Assembly: GCA_963281155.1 (NCBI GenBank)
Contig: CAUJLY010000001.1
Span: forward strand, 8,556,001-8,620,000
DNA length: 64,000 bases
From: Rhabditophanes sp. KR3021
Lineage: Eukaryota; Nematoda; Chromadorea; Rhabditida; Alloionematidae
Reading direction: 5' to 3'
Under the pieces are notes generated by a model. It searched no databases, was not told where the DNA came from, and saw only the letters and a list, made by a program, of their open reading frames with translations. The translations under genes were made by a program, and so were the position numbers. This document shows, piece by piece, positions 1 to 11,128 of this stretch; within the stretch, counting starts at the first letter, position 1; each line of letters opens with the position of its first letter.

Positions 1-1400
1 TGGGCAATTATTTATTCATCGAAAAAATGTATGATCTCCAATTAAAAGCTTTTAATATATTATTATAATTACATAAGTCTCATGCCTTTATAAGTGTTGA
101 TGTTTATGAGCATTTATTTGCCATTTAATAAGCTTCATACTGTTACATTATTACATTGAGAAAAATACATAGAATAAATAGATTAGACAAAGAATATGAC
201 GGCACAAAATTTAGAAGCAGTATCTGACAAAATAGACGTTGGCAAATTATCGTTGAACAATAAAAATTTGTTTTCTCTCTCAAAAAAATATACATAGATT
301 ATCGTGGAAGACACTTACATATGATTTCTCCATCATACCGTTAGTTTCATACTTCATTTCACGTTTTATTAGTTAAATAAACACTACAAACGAGATGCTT
401 GGTTAACTCGTACAAGATATTCCAATTTAATTCCAGTATGTTAAATGATATTTATAAATCAAATTGTTAGTAAAAGGATTTTTATAATTGACACATTTAG
501 GATATATTTAGTTATACCAAAGACTGATTTAAAATTCGTTTGTGTGGCAAAAATCTACTTTTGTGATAAGAATCCAATTTTGCACTCAAAACATTATTTT
601 TGCATTAAGATCTCCATAACCGAAACTGAATAATCAACAATTACAAGTTTTAAACATCCGACGAAAGAAACTTTACAATACAAACATTTGATGCAGTGGA
701 TGGTATAATAATGCAAACCTTGGTTATGTTGCTTATATGATGGTGGTTGCTGATGATTGGATAAATATAGAAAAAGTGGTAATTAGTGTTCGAAGTTGCT
801 CCTGCATAGAAATCATTCAGTCAATTATCAATTTTGATGATTGTAGTGGAAATTGGCAGAATTATATTGATTTGTACTCAAAATTGAATGAACCTGGTCG
901 AAATATAAAGTTGTTTTAGTTCCAAAATTGTGGTTTTGTTGCTTTTTACAAGCGTTTTTTATTTTGGAGTACTCAACATTGTTTGACACAAAATAAACCT
1001 TCTCTTCAAATCAATATATTATCAGGACTTGTTATAGTAAATTTAAATTGATCCATCGCTAAATACATTGTTATGATTTGAAAGTACTTTGATAAATATT
1101 TTTTCATAGTCCAGAAAATTAGCACTTGACAGCTAATTACTTCCAACTTCCTACATTTAAGTTCAAACTAAAAAGATGAAATCTTAATTTAGATTTATTA
1201 ACTATCAACGCCAATCATAAAATCCTTCTCTACCCAAAAACAATTTTGAAATTTATTCATGGCAAGGATGTTAATCCACGGCGAGGCACCCACCATTTCT
1301 CACGACGACTTTGATTGGACCACCCAACCCCACATTTCAAACAACCTCAACCAACCAATCTTACAACTACACTTTTTCTTTCGAACTTATCCAAGACGGA
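1..1400. other. AT-rich upstream flank, no supported gene
   Basis: This stretch is AT-rich with frequent stop codons in all frames. The longest open segments are about 60 codons. One at 737-919 (+) has a slightly coding-like composition (several Trp and Cys) but no upstream or downstream partner exon, so it is at most a gene remnant. The last 100 bases form the promoter and 5' leader of the following splicing-factor gene. Confidence 0.6.
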
Positions 1401-4400
1401 ATGTATCTGTATAATTTAACATTGCAACCTAAAACTGTGATCAGCCATGCTGTCTCAGGCCATTTTTATGGTAATTCTAAGTCACAGGCAAGTAAATTTA
1501 TTTGAAAATATATTTGAATCATTATTTTAGGAGATCGTTGTTTGTCGAGGAACAATTTTGCAGCTCCTCGTTCCTGAGCCTGTTTCGGGGAAGTTGAGCA
1601 TAGCATGTAGTCAGGAGACTTTTTCCTCGATAAGGGAGATCAAGACTTTTCGCTTGACTGGAGGGAGGAAGGATTATATCGTGGTTACTTCGGACTCTGG
1701 ACGGATCGCTTTCCTTGAGTACGTCGTTCCCAAGAATTCCTTTCAGATTGTTCAACTTGAGACGTATGGAAAGACCGGAGTTAGGCGAGGAGTTGCTGGG
1801 GAGTTTATTGCAGTCGATCCCAAAGGTCGCTCTGTCATGATCGCTAGTTGCGAGAAGCAAAAGCTTGTGTATATGTTGAATAGAGACTCAGATGCTAATT
1901 TGACTATCTCATCTCCTCTTGACGCTAGTAGAAGTCAAACTTTGTGTTTCGGAATCATTGGATTAGACGTCGGCTATGACAATCCTACCTTCGCAGCCCT
2001 TGAAGTCGAGTTAGAAGATATCGACAACGACCCAAGTGGCGAGAGCGCTAAAGCTCCCCAGCTCAATCTTGTTTACTACGAATTGGACCTCGGTTTGAAT
2101 CATGTGGTCAGAAAATGCTCTGTCCCACTGCCTGAACCCGTTAACCTAATGATCCACGTCCCAGCCATGACCGACACCTCCAAATTAGTAGGAAGTATTC
2201 TACTGTGCTCGCAGGGAAAGATAGCTTACAAGAACGTGGCCAACAACATCGATGTCTCCATCGCCATTCCCAAAAGAAAATTTGCACTGGACGATGACTA
2301 CTCGTCAAGTGTAATTGTCAACTGTCACGCCCAGTTGAAAACCAAAGGAGCCCGATTTTTCTTGCTGCAGATGGAAAATGGAGATATGTTTAAGCTTGTT
2401 ATTGATGAAGACCACCGACTTCCTATCCTGACGCTCACTTACTTTGCTACTGTTCCTCCCGCCAATTCGTTGACTATTCTCAAGACCGGATATATCTTTG
2501 TAGCTTGTGAGGCTGCTGGGTCTAGGTACATCCAGATTACGAAGCTGGATGATACTGAGGGTGAGATTTTTGCTTCTAACAATGTTGAGGGAGACAACTT
2601 CTATACTCCTCGCAATTTGGGGAACATCTATGAGGTGGATCGGATTAATGCTTTGAATCCTTTGATGAGATTGAAGGTAGCAGACATGACAAACGAAGGA
2701 TCGCTCCAATTTTATGCTTTATCCGGCCAAGGACCTTCCTCCAACTTGAAGATCTTAAGAAACGGCTTGCCGATACGCGAAGTTGCGGTTTGTCAGATGC
2801 CTGGGACCCCAACTGGAGTGTTCTCAGTGAAGAAGAGCAGTGACGATTTGAATGATGCCTACATCATTGTGTCCTTCATCAATGCAACTTTGGTTCTGAA
2901 GATTGGAGCTTCGGTAGAAGAAGCGACTAATACAGGTTTCCTCGCCAGTACCTCGACCATCAATGCATGCCAATTCGGGGAGGATGGATTCGTGCAAGTT
3001 ATTCCTAGTGGCATCAGACACATCACTGTCAACAATCGCATCAATGAATGGTCTGTGCCTGCTAAAAAGGTAATCTCTATTGCTGCTGTCAAGAATCGCC
3101 AAGTTGTGATCTGCCTGTCAGGGACAGAGTTAATCTACTTCGAACTGGACATGTACAACCAACTTAACGAGTACAACGAAAAAATTCAACTCGACTCAAA
3201 TGCCCTCTCCATGACTTTGTCTCCCATTCCAGCCAATGAATACAGGTCTCGCTTCCTGGCTGTGGGGTGTGCTGATTGTTCTGTCCGAATCTACAACCTG
3301 GATCCGTATGATTGTTTGACTCAAATCATGGTGAAATTGCTGGACGCTCGTCCTAGGTCACTACTGTTTACTGAATACGAAACAGACGAGTCTGACTACA
3401 GGTCGACTTACCTGAATATTGGGTTGGATGATGGGTTTTTGATGCGATGCTCGGTCGACCCAATTACTGGAGATCTTTCAGATTCTAGAAAAAGACATTT
3501 GGGGCAAAGAGCAGTGCGGTTGTCAAAAATGGTGACTTCAAAGAAAGATGCCTGTCTCGCCATTTCGAATAGGATGTTTTTGAATTACATGCACCAAAAT
3601 AGAAGCTACATGAATCCAGTCTCTTATGAGCCGCTTGAATTTGCAGATGGCTTGACAGCTGAAGGCATCAATGAAGGAATCGTAGGGATCGGCGGAGACA
3701 AGCTGTACATACTTTGTGCTGAGAAGTTAGGGGAAACCTTCAACCAAATTGCATTCCCACTCCAATTTACTCCTAGAGACATGCAATACCACTACTCGGG
3801 GACGATGTTCATCATCGAAACCGACAACCAAGTCCTCTCTCAAGCCAAGTCAAGGCAGCACAAATCAGAAGTAGTACAAAGCATCATGGGTGTCTCCGAC
3901 CTAAGTGGCATCGACCTCCCTGACCAATACAAAGAATTCCTGAAAGGCAATGAAATGGCAACAGAAGAGTACGGGTATGAAAGGACTTCCGAAGGTGAAT
4001 GGGCTTCCTGTCTCCGTTTATTAGACGTCAGACTAGGTACAACTTTAAAGCATTTCGAATTAGGAACAGCTGATGCTGCTTATTGCTGTACTTTCGTTGA
4101 ATTCATTCAGCATCCTGGAACTCAATTTTTGCTAGTCGGTTGTGCTAGGGGACTCAAGTTTAAACCACACTCCAATAGTGGGGGAGTCATATATACTTTT
4201 CATATTACTGATGGCGGTACTGGCTTTCAGTTTGTCCATATGACTGAATTGGAGGCTCCTGTGTATGCTATTTGTGAATTCAAAGGACATGCTTTGGTAG
4301 GGTCCGGCAAGACCCTCCAAATGTTCTGCTTTGGAAAGAAAAAGCTGCTTAAGAAATGTGAAAATCGGATGCTGATAAACAATATTTCAAAGATTTCTAC

Positions 4401-5070
4401 AATTGGGCAGAGGATTATTGTTGGAGACTCACAAGAATCCATCCATTTTATGAAGTATGTCCAAAAAGACAACAGCATCATCGTGTTTTGTGATGAGACT
4501 AATCCAAGATACGTTACGGCCATGGCAATATTGGATTATGACACAGTGGTGGTTGGTGACAAGTTTGGAACCATCTCGGTCTTGAGATTACCCGACAATG
4601 TCTTGGACGACGCTGACGATGATCCTAGTGGGGTTAGAGCAATTTGGCAGAAGGGTGCTATGAATGGAGCGTCTCAGAAGTTGACGGATATAGCTAATTT
4701 CTATGTGGGAGATGCCGTTACTTCCCTCGAATTGACTCAAATCATTCCCCAGGCCGAGAAATGTATCGTGTACGGAACTATCAGTGGGTCGATTGGCATC
4801 CTGGTCCCATTCCTTTCAAAGAACGAACACGACTTCTTCCAAGCCCTAGAAATGCATCTGCGCAAAGATTTTGTTTCCTTGTCAGGGCGCGAGCATATAT
4901 CGTACCGTTCTTACTACATGCCAATCAAAAATGTAGTCGATGGGGATATGTGTGAACAGTTCAATGTCCTCGAAAGACTAAAGCAATGCGACATAGCTGA
5001 GACTTTCAACAAAACAATCAACGACGTTTCTAAAAAACTCGATGACATCCGAACAAGGTTTGCTTTTTAA
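1401..5070 (+). CDS. SF3B3: Splicing factor 3b subunit 3 (SAP130 homologue)
   Basis: Two exons, 1401-1487 and 1531-5070, give 1208 aa, against 1217 in human. SF3B3 is a WD40-like three-beta-propeller scaffold of the U2 snRNP SF3b complex, acting in the nucleus in branch-point recognition. The match runs end to end: the N-terminus MYLYNLTLQ, the segment FRLTGG.KDYIVV.SDSGRI (about residues 70-90), AVDPKGR, EKQKLVY.LNRD, LDLGLNHVVRK, and the C-terminus ending KKL.DIRTR.AF. Exon 1 must be included because the second exon has no N-terminal Met and the family begins M.LYNLTLQ. The intron (1488-1530) starts with GC instead of GT, in a strong context (CAG/GCAAGTAA). A polyadenylation-type AATAAA lies at 5100-5105. 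Codon use is noticeably less AT-biased than the flanks, as expected for a well-expressed housekeeping gene. Confidence 0.97.
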
Positions 5071-5333
5071 TTATTTAATTACTTTATCATTTTTTTGTCA
5101 ATAAATTATTACAAAGACACTTTTATTTGCATCATTTTTATTAGAAACAATTACTAATTACAAAATATAATATTGGAAATAGACAAAAAATACAAAAGTT
5201 TATATTAAAAGAAAAGGCTTCATTACCGCACATATTGTCTATGCTTTACCTACAAATAATTAAGAGGAAGCTCTTGGAGCAATTCCCGATCTTACACGTG
5301 TAACAAGGAGGTGGTTTAGGACATGGTAGCTAT

Positions 5334-6231
5334 TTACTCCATTTCAGATTCTAAGACTTCTTCGGCAACTCTTTCAGCGCAGTCTTGTTGGATTTTGGTA
5401 AAGCTGAGAGGATTGATGGCCTTGGTTTGAGGAGTAATGTAAGCTTCTTTAGGATAGTTGTGCGCTCCGGCTTTGCTTTTTCTGTACCGAGAAAAAGGTT
5501 GGGGTGCGTCTATTTGTGTCAAGATGTTGTTTAAGACGGAGGTCTTGAATTCAAGTTCACTTTTCAAATCAGCAATAGCTTCGAAGCACTCGTTCAACAA
5601 CTCTTTATCCATTTCGTTAATCCATTGACTATCTTTGACCAAATAGGATTGCTTGATGAAGGCTTCTTCGGCAGGAAGGTCAGTCGCTGTGCAGATTTCT
5701 TTGATTTGAGATCTGGTGAAATGGCCCACTGAGATAATACATTTTCCGGCTGCTTGCAAGATTGATTGGAGGTTGACTTTGATGCGAACGTCGTTTTCCA
5801 AGTTCACCCATCTTCTTCTGCTTAACATTTGCTTTCTCAAGTTGTTATATTTGAGAAAATCGTTTTCAAGCTCATCGAAATTGAGGTTCTTGGCATCTGG
5901 CACATTCCCGGTTCTCTTCTCTTTGACTGCAAGTTGGCAGTAGACTTTTAATTGGTGAATGAGCGAGGTGGGATCGAGAGAGTCAGCCACACTGCCGAAG
6001 GACAGACGACGTCCCTTTCCATCTTTTCTAACGGCCGGAGTTGTAGTATCTGGCAATCTGGTAACTGTTCCAATAGTTTGTCTTCTCCTAGTAGCTGACG
6101 TCTTGAAGATCTTAGACTAAGAAACAATTAAAGAAAAGATGATGACCATCCAAACTTACTTTTCCCATAAATCCGCGTAGAGGAGTTTCCCTGTAGACGG
6201 TTGCCTTGCGAGAAGCTGAAGTTGCGGTCAT
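5334..6231 (-). CDS. Unrecognised basic/helical protein, 282 aa
   Basis: Exon 1 is 6231-6160 (24 codons) and exon 2 is 6110-5334, separated by a 49-nt intron with a GTAAGT donor; both are phase 0. The first ~60 residues are rich in Arg, Lys, Ser and Thr (for example TSATRRRQT and GKGRRLSFGS, the latter resembling a basophilic kinase site). The rest reads as mainly helical: NFDELENDFLKYNNLRKQ (about residues 100-120), then further amphipathic segments to an acidic end (AERVAEEVLESEME). A basic, phosphorylatable tail plus a helical body suggests a nuclear or chromosome-associated protein, but this is inference only and I do not recognise the family. It is convergent with SF3B3, with only about 260 bases between the stop codons. 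Confidence 0.8.
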
Positions 6232-6934
6232 CTTGTTTGAGTATCTTAATATTTTACTTAGTTTAATTAAAGGTGTAGTATTAGGGCAGAAAGAGTGATA
6301 AGTGGTACAAATATCAACACTATCTTATAGTAAAGAGACAGGCTGTTAGACTGTTTGGTGCACTATGGACTGTTTTCCAATATAGTCTCGACGCGAAGGC
6401 GGATGTTTTTGGTGCGTGAACAGATGCTGTGTTGAATGGGTCAGACGGTTGACTGTGTTTAGGATGATACTTTGTATTATTGAGTGGATAAAGGCGCTAA
6501 AAAAGAGAGACTTGAACAAGGCGAAAGAGTTCACGCCAGCTTAGAAATTATTTTATGATTAACGGCTGGTTCGGAACAATTGGGACTGTGAAAGAATGAT
6601 ACTAATGTTTGGTCGTAACTCAATTTTAAAACAAAATTCTGCCAAACTATTACGATATGTACTAAACCAAACTGACGGATAAGTGAAAAGGTATTTATAC
6701 TTGAGGACAGACTAATTTAATATTGCTCATCTAAAAAAACAATCTTACACAACAAATGATCAAGCATTTCGAGTTAATTTGGCGCCATGTCTAAAATAGA
6801 TATCTTAAAAGATTTATTTACAAACAATAATACGTGTTATTTATGTTCGATTGCCAATAATTTTATTAAAAATGTTGACACATGACTTAATAAGTAATAT
6901 TTTAATCGTCCACCAGTAATAATCCCTCCTCCCA
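6232..6934. other. Intergenic, nothing recognised
   Basis: AT-rich spacer upstream of the preceding minus-strand gene. It presumably carries that gene's promoter, but I see no clear elements and no coding segment of interest. Confidence 0.5.
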
Positions 6935-7190
6935 TCACATGAGATTTTGATCGAAGTAGAGGAAGTTTAAAACACACTAATATCTTTTACTGAGGGCATC
7001 TGTTAAAGAAGTTGTATTTAGTACCAAGACAGGAAAGAGACTTCTTTTAAATTGACGGTCTTGATATTACTTAATTGGGATCAGGCATTTGGGGTTGTTT
7101 CGAGGGTTGATGTCGGTGGTAGATAATTTGCTGATTAGCTCTACTTTGGTTTCATAGGGGATGTTTGTCTATTCTTTCTGGAAGGTATCG
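6935..7190 (-). pseudogene. Decayed fragment of HMG-CoA lyase
   Basis: The minus-strand sequence can be aligned by eye with the N-terminal third of the intact HMG-CoA lyase gene at 13.1-14.3 kb, in the same orientation. Matching stretches include the part reading I.YETKVELISKLS (intact gene IISTEDKVDLINKLS), the part around GTACCAAGACAGG versus GTACTAAGACAGG, and a stretch translating as VF-stop-TSSTS (intact gene VFCASSTS). The in-frame stop, indels and missing SFVSPKWVPQM active-site stretch show it is non-functional. Only the N-terminal portion is detectable. It probably comes from a local duplication of the lyase gene; the intervening 6 kb now holds a retroelement ORF. Confidence 0.8.
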
Positions 7191-7519
7191 CAAAATCTGA
7201 TTTGGTTATTTGAAAAAATGATTGGCACAAATATTTAAAATGGAAAATGTGTCATTCAATGATTGTTTCAAAGTAATTGCTTGTTCTATTTATATTCACT
7301 TCTAGCTTAAGAGAAATACAAATAAATATAATTCGGGACACCAAATTACCATTTTTGTTTTTAATGCACATTATGTTGTATGGTGAAAGGAACATGATTA
7401 TGATGATCAAGTCTTTCATCATTGATAACTGTTCGTCGGGGATTGAATCAACGTTTTCAAAGGTAATGGTGTTAGTGTGAACTCAACGACTTCAGAGGGT
7501 GTCCGCTTCTTTTTTAATT

Positions 7520-10500
7520 TCAACATCCTGATGATTCTATTGCTTTAGATTCTTCCTGTTCCGCTGTTAATGCAGTTAATAAATAAACTTTTTTAAACAT
7601 TTCGGTTCGAGCTTCTTCATCCAACTTGGTTGTTTCAGATACATCGGCTCCCTTAATTGTATTGTTGATGCTAATGCAATTTGGCTTTCTTAAATGAAAC
7701 TTTCCCTGATTGTCTTCTACAATAAACGCTTGATTTCCAATTCGGTAATGACAGACTGCTTCTAGCCATTTTTGGTCAGCTAATTTGTGTTTGTACAAAC
7801 ATTTTTCGTTTATTTCTTGGAAATCTGGTTTATACTTCGCAAAAATATGCTCGATAGAAGATCGCGTATCATTGAAGTAATTCTGTATTACAGTTCTTCC
7901 ATTTTTAGCAACTGTTAATCTGTTTTCTAAGATTGTTTTGGCAATGGCATCTTCTAACTTTACCCCATCCTCTGTAAATTTAGCTAGTTGGGATTTTGAA
8001 AATTGCACATACTCTTCGACTTCTCCATTAGTAAAGCTATTGTAAGGAGTGGCAAACATTTGCAAGCAATTCAATTCTTCTAGTAATTTTTGAAAGGATG
8101 CCGATAAAAATACAGGATACTGATCGGATACCACTAGCGAAGGAATACCTGCTTCGTTGACATATTCAATGAATTGTTTACAGAGTGTTTCAGTTACCAT
8201 GTTTTTACAAATTTTTAGAGTAAGATGATTTGAAAAGGAGTCCACGAATAGGAGGATGTATTTGTTGCCTATTTGGGCGTGATCCATATGAACTCGTTCA
8301 AGAACACTTGTACTTTCTGGCCATGAAGAAAAATTGAATCTACCAGCCCTTCTAAATAATTGACACCTTTTGCAATGAGCGTATTTACGTTTAATTTTTG
8401 TCGTCCAATCTTTAAATACAATTGTTGCGTTAGCTAATTTAATCATGGCAGTATCATTTGAGTGCACCTGATGTAACTTTTCCAAAATTGTTTCTTCTAA
8501 GTCTTCTGGAATCCAAATTTTCTTTTTTAAACCAATTAATAACAAACCTTTCTCTGATAACAGTATCTTTTGTTTTCCAATGCATTTGGGAAGTAGCAAG
8601 ATTTCTTGTTGTGTCAAAGGTTCTTCAATAGATTTCAACATTATTTTTGAGATTGAATCAATCCCATAAGCTTTTTTAATTTCAACAGAATCATCAATTA
8701 AATAAGAATTTTCTTGTTCATTAATTGCGCAAAGTTTATTTGCTGTTTGCTTTAGTTCTTTTGTGTCTAGGATTTCAACTCGCATATCATTAAAAATGTT
8801 GAATTCTGAGACAGACACGTATGCAATATTAAAGCATTCCAGTGGGATTATGTGACGCATTACATGATTATTAATCTCGTTCATTTTAGGAGGGTGAGAC
8901 AGTAATTTCCTTATGTCACAATCCGAAACTTCAACTTTAATTACAGCCGCATTGATGATCCATGCATTTTCAAAAAGGGCTTCTTTTATGCAAAGGGCAT
9001 ATAGAGATGTCTGGGAGTAGTTTATTTCAGATCTATTCAAAACTCTTCCTCCTAAAGTAAACAAGGCTTCTCCATAGTAAAAAGCAAATGAAAATGATCT
9101 TTTCCCAAAGGACATACATAAGCGAAAACTTAAAGTGCCGCCTATGATAAAGGATAGCTTTGTTTTGTCTTCAATTAGAACCAGAATTTCCCTAAAGTTT
9201 TTTTCATCTTGCTTTTTCCAGGTGAAAGTTTTCTTATTACAAAAGTCTTCAGTCAATTCAGTATATCTTGGTATAAGAGATCTGTAAAAACTCAAGCTAG
9301 AGAAGATCGATTTAATTTCTTTGAGGGTTCTAGGACTACGCGTATTACTCAATTTTTCTTTTTTTGAATAAGGAATAGCTGCTCCATCTGCTTTCAAATC
9401 GTATCCAATAAAGTCCACGGAAATTTGTCTAAATTTGCATTTGTTCAAGGACAATTTAAAGTTTACAGATGCGAGTCTTCCTAGGACTTTAAGGATAATC
9501 TCGTTGTGGATTTGGGATGGAGCATAAATGATAATATCGTCCATAAACCAACCTGTAAAGTCTATCCCTTCCAATAGATGTTCTATCGCTTCAATAAAAT
9601 GAAATGGAGCATCTTTGAATCCCAACTGCAATCTTTCAGCTTGATATACTCCTTCTTCCGTTGAAAAGCAACAAAACTTCTTGCTATCTTCGTTTAAACC
9701 AATCAGATTGTATGCTGATTTCACATCTAAGGAGGTAAAGATCTTGTTACCTGCATTCGACAACAACTGTTTTAAAGAAAAAATTTTTTTCTTTCCACAT
9801 TCAATAAATTTGTTGACATTCTTGGGAATTAAAACAAGACTAGAGTTCTTCCCTTCCTGTTTCACCATCATGCATTTGCTAATTTCAAGGTCAGGAGTAA
9901 CCACATCTACTTTCTTGATGAAGTTCTTCTCAATATTTTCTCTTAATATGACTTTAGCTTCTATTTTCAAATCTTGCCTGAAAGGGGCAGATTTAACTTG
10001 GAGTGGTTTGTAATCTTTAGAAACAGTAATGGAAATCTTAAGTACCGGTTCTTTTGACCAGTCCTCATTAATCAAGTAATCATTATTATCCAAGAACTTC
10101 CGAATTTCAAACGGAACTGACTCATTTACCATAATAATCTCCCTAGGTTTCACCGCCAATTCTTCCTCTAATCTAGATAGAATTTTCATCGAGCAGCATT
10201 CCTCTAACCCAATATAGTTGTCCTTGGCTTCTTCCAATATGTGAAACAAGACTTTCCGATCAACGATATTGCCAAAAGGAATACTTATTTTGAGATTTAT
10301 ACAGCCCAAAGTTAATGAATCTTTTTTGTTTGCAAACTCGACTGGTATTTTGTTTGACGTGTTTAACTTTCTTTTGATTGCTGAAGGCAAACTGTCAAAA
10401 CAACTTTTACTCAAATAACATCCATCCGCCCCTGAATCTAAAAAAGCTGAGGAATGAAGTCCTTCGATGATAACTTCTTTATTTGCGGAACTGTTGATAA

Positions 10501-11128
10501 CATGAAGGCCTGTTGAATTTCTATTTGCACCTCTTTCTAGTTTAGGTTGCTTTGGTCTTTCTTCAAGTAATGGGGTTTGAAATTTCTCTTTTACTTCAGA
10601 CTTAAAGGACAATCTGGAAGCAGCATTTGTAGATAGCCCTTTCGTTTGTATTTTATACGCATCGATACGTGATGCGTAATTTAACCAATCTTCTAACCGT
10701 ACGTCTATAGGTTGGTCCAGAGTTATGATTTTTGTTAAATGTGGGGGGATAAGATCGATGAAATATTTGATAATTAGGATGTCTGCTTTCTCAGCTAAAC
10801 CACATAATTCAGTATTAGTAAGAAGTTGTTTCCAAGCATACACAAAACCGTCTTTTCTAGAAAGCACCTTTACTTTAAAATTAATCATCGTTAATCTTTC
10901 TGCTAAACTCAATTTCATGATCTTTTCACTAAAATAATCTTTTGCTAATTTTAATAGATCACTCGAGGATTTAAGATATAGTGCATCTAAGTTGAAATTC
11001 TTTAGTATCTCTGAGGGCAACTTATTAAACATGTATTTTCGTCTCTTTTCTTCGGGTACTTTTCTTCTGATTTCTGAATCCAAAAGTTGGTACTCTTCCA
11101 AAGGTGAAACTGAACCCGGTGGCGCCAT
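7520..11128 (-). mobile_element. Ty3/Gypsy-like gag-pol polyprotein, 1202 aa, uninterrupted
   Basis: One open frame of 1202 codons carries a retroelement order of domains. Residues ~1-180 are a capsid-like helical region without a visible CCHC zinc knuckle. The aspartic protease follows with LDSGAD (~230). The reverse transcriptase (~370-610) has FTSLDVKSAYN and a FMDD catalytic motif in place of the usual Y.DD. An RNase H-like region (~680-780) keeps late positions (SDCD) but lacks the usual first Asp (TDAS reads MSFG) and the Glu (YSQTE reads YSQTS). The integrase has an HxxH...CKRC zinc-binding domain and D-D-E residues in MDHAQIG, SDQYP and NGEVEEY. I found no long terminal repeats, primer-binding site or polypurine tract by eye. 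The ATG follows a splice-acceptor-like ACTATAG by three bases. It may be a degenerate but recent insertion, or a gene under host constraint. Confidence 0.88.

Noticed and set aside
445..919. Short plus-strand frames of about 60 codons
   Set aside because: No conserved motif, no splice partners, and AT-driven composition; the 737-919 frame is at best a remnant.
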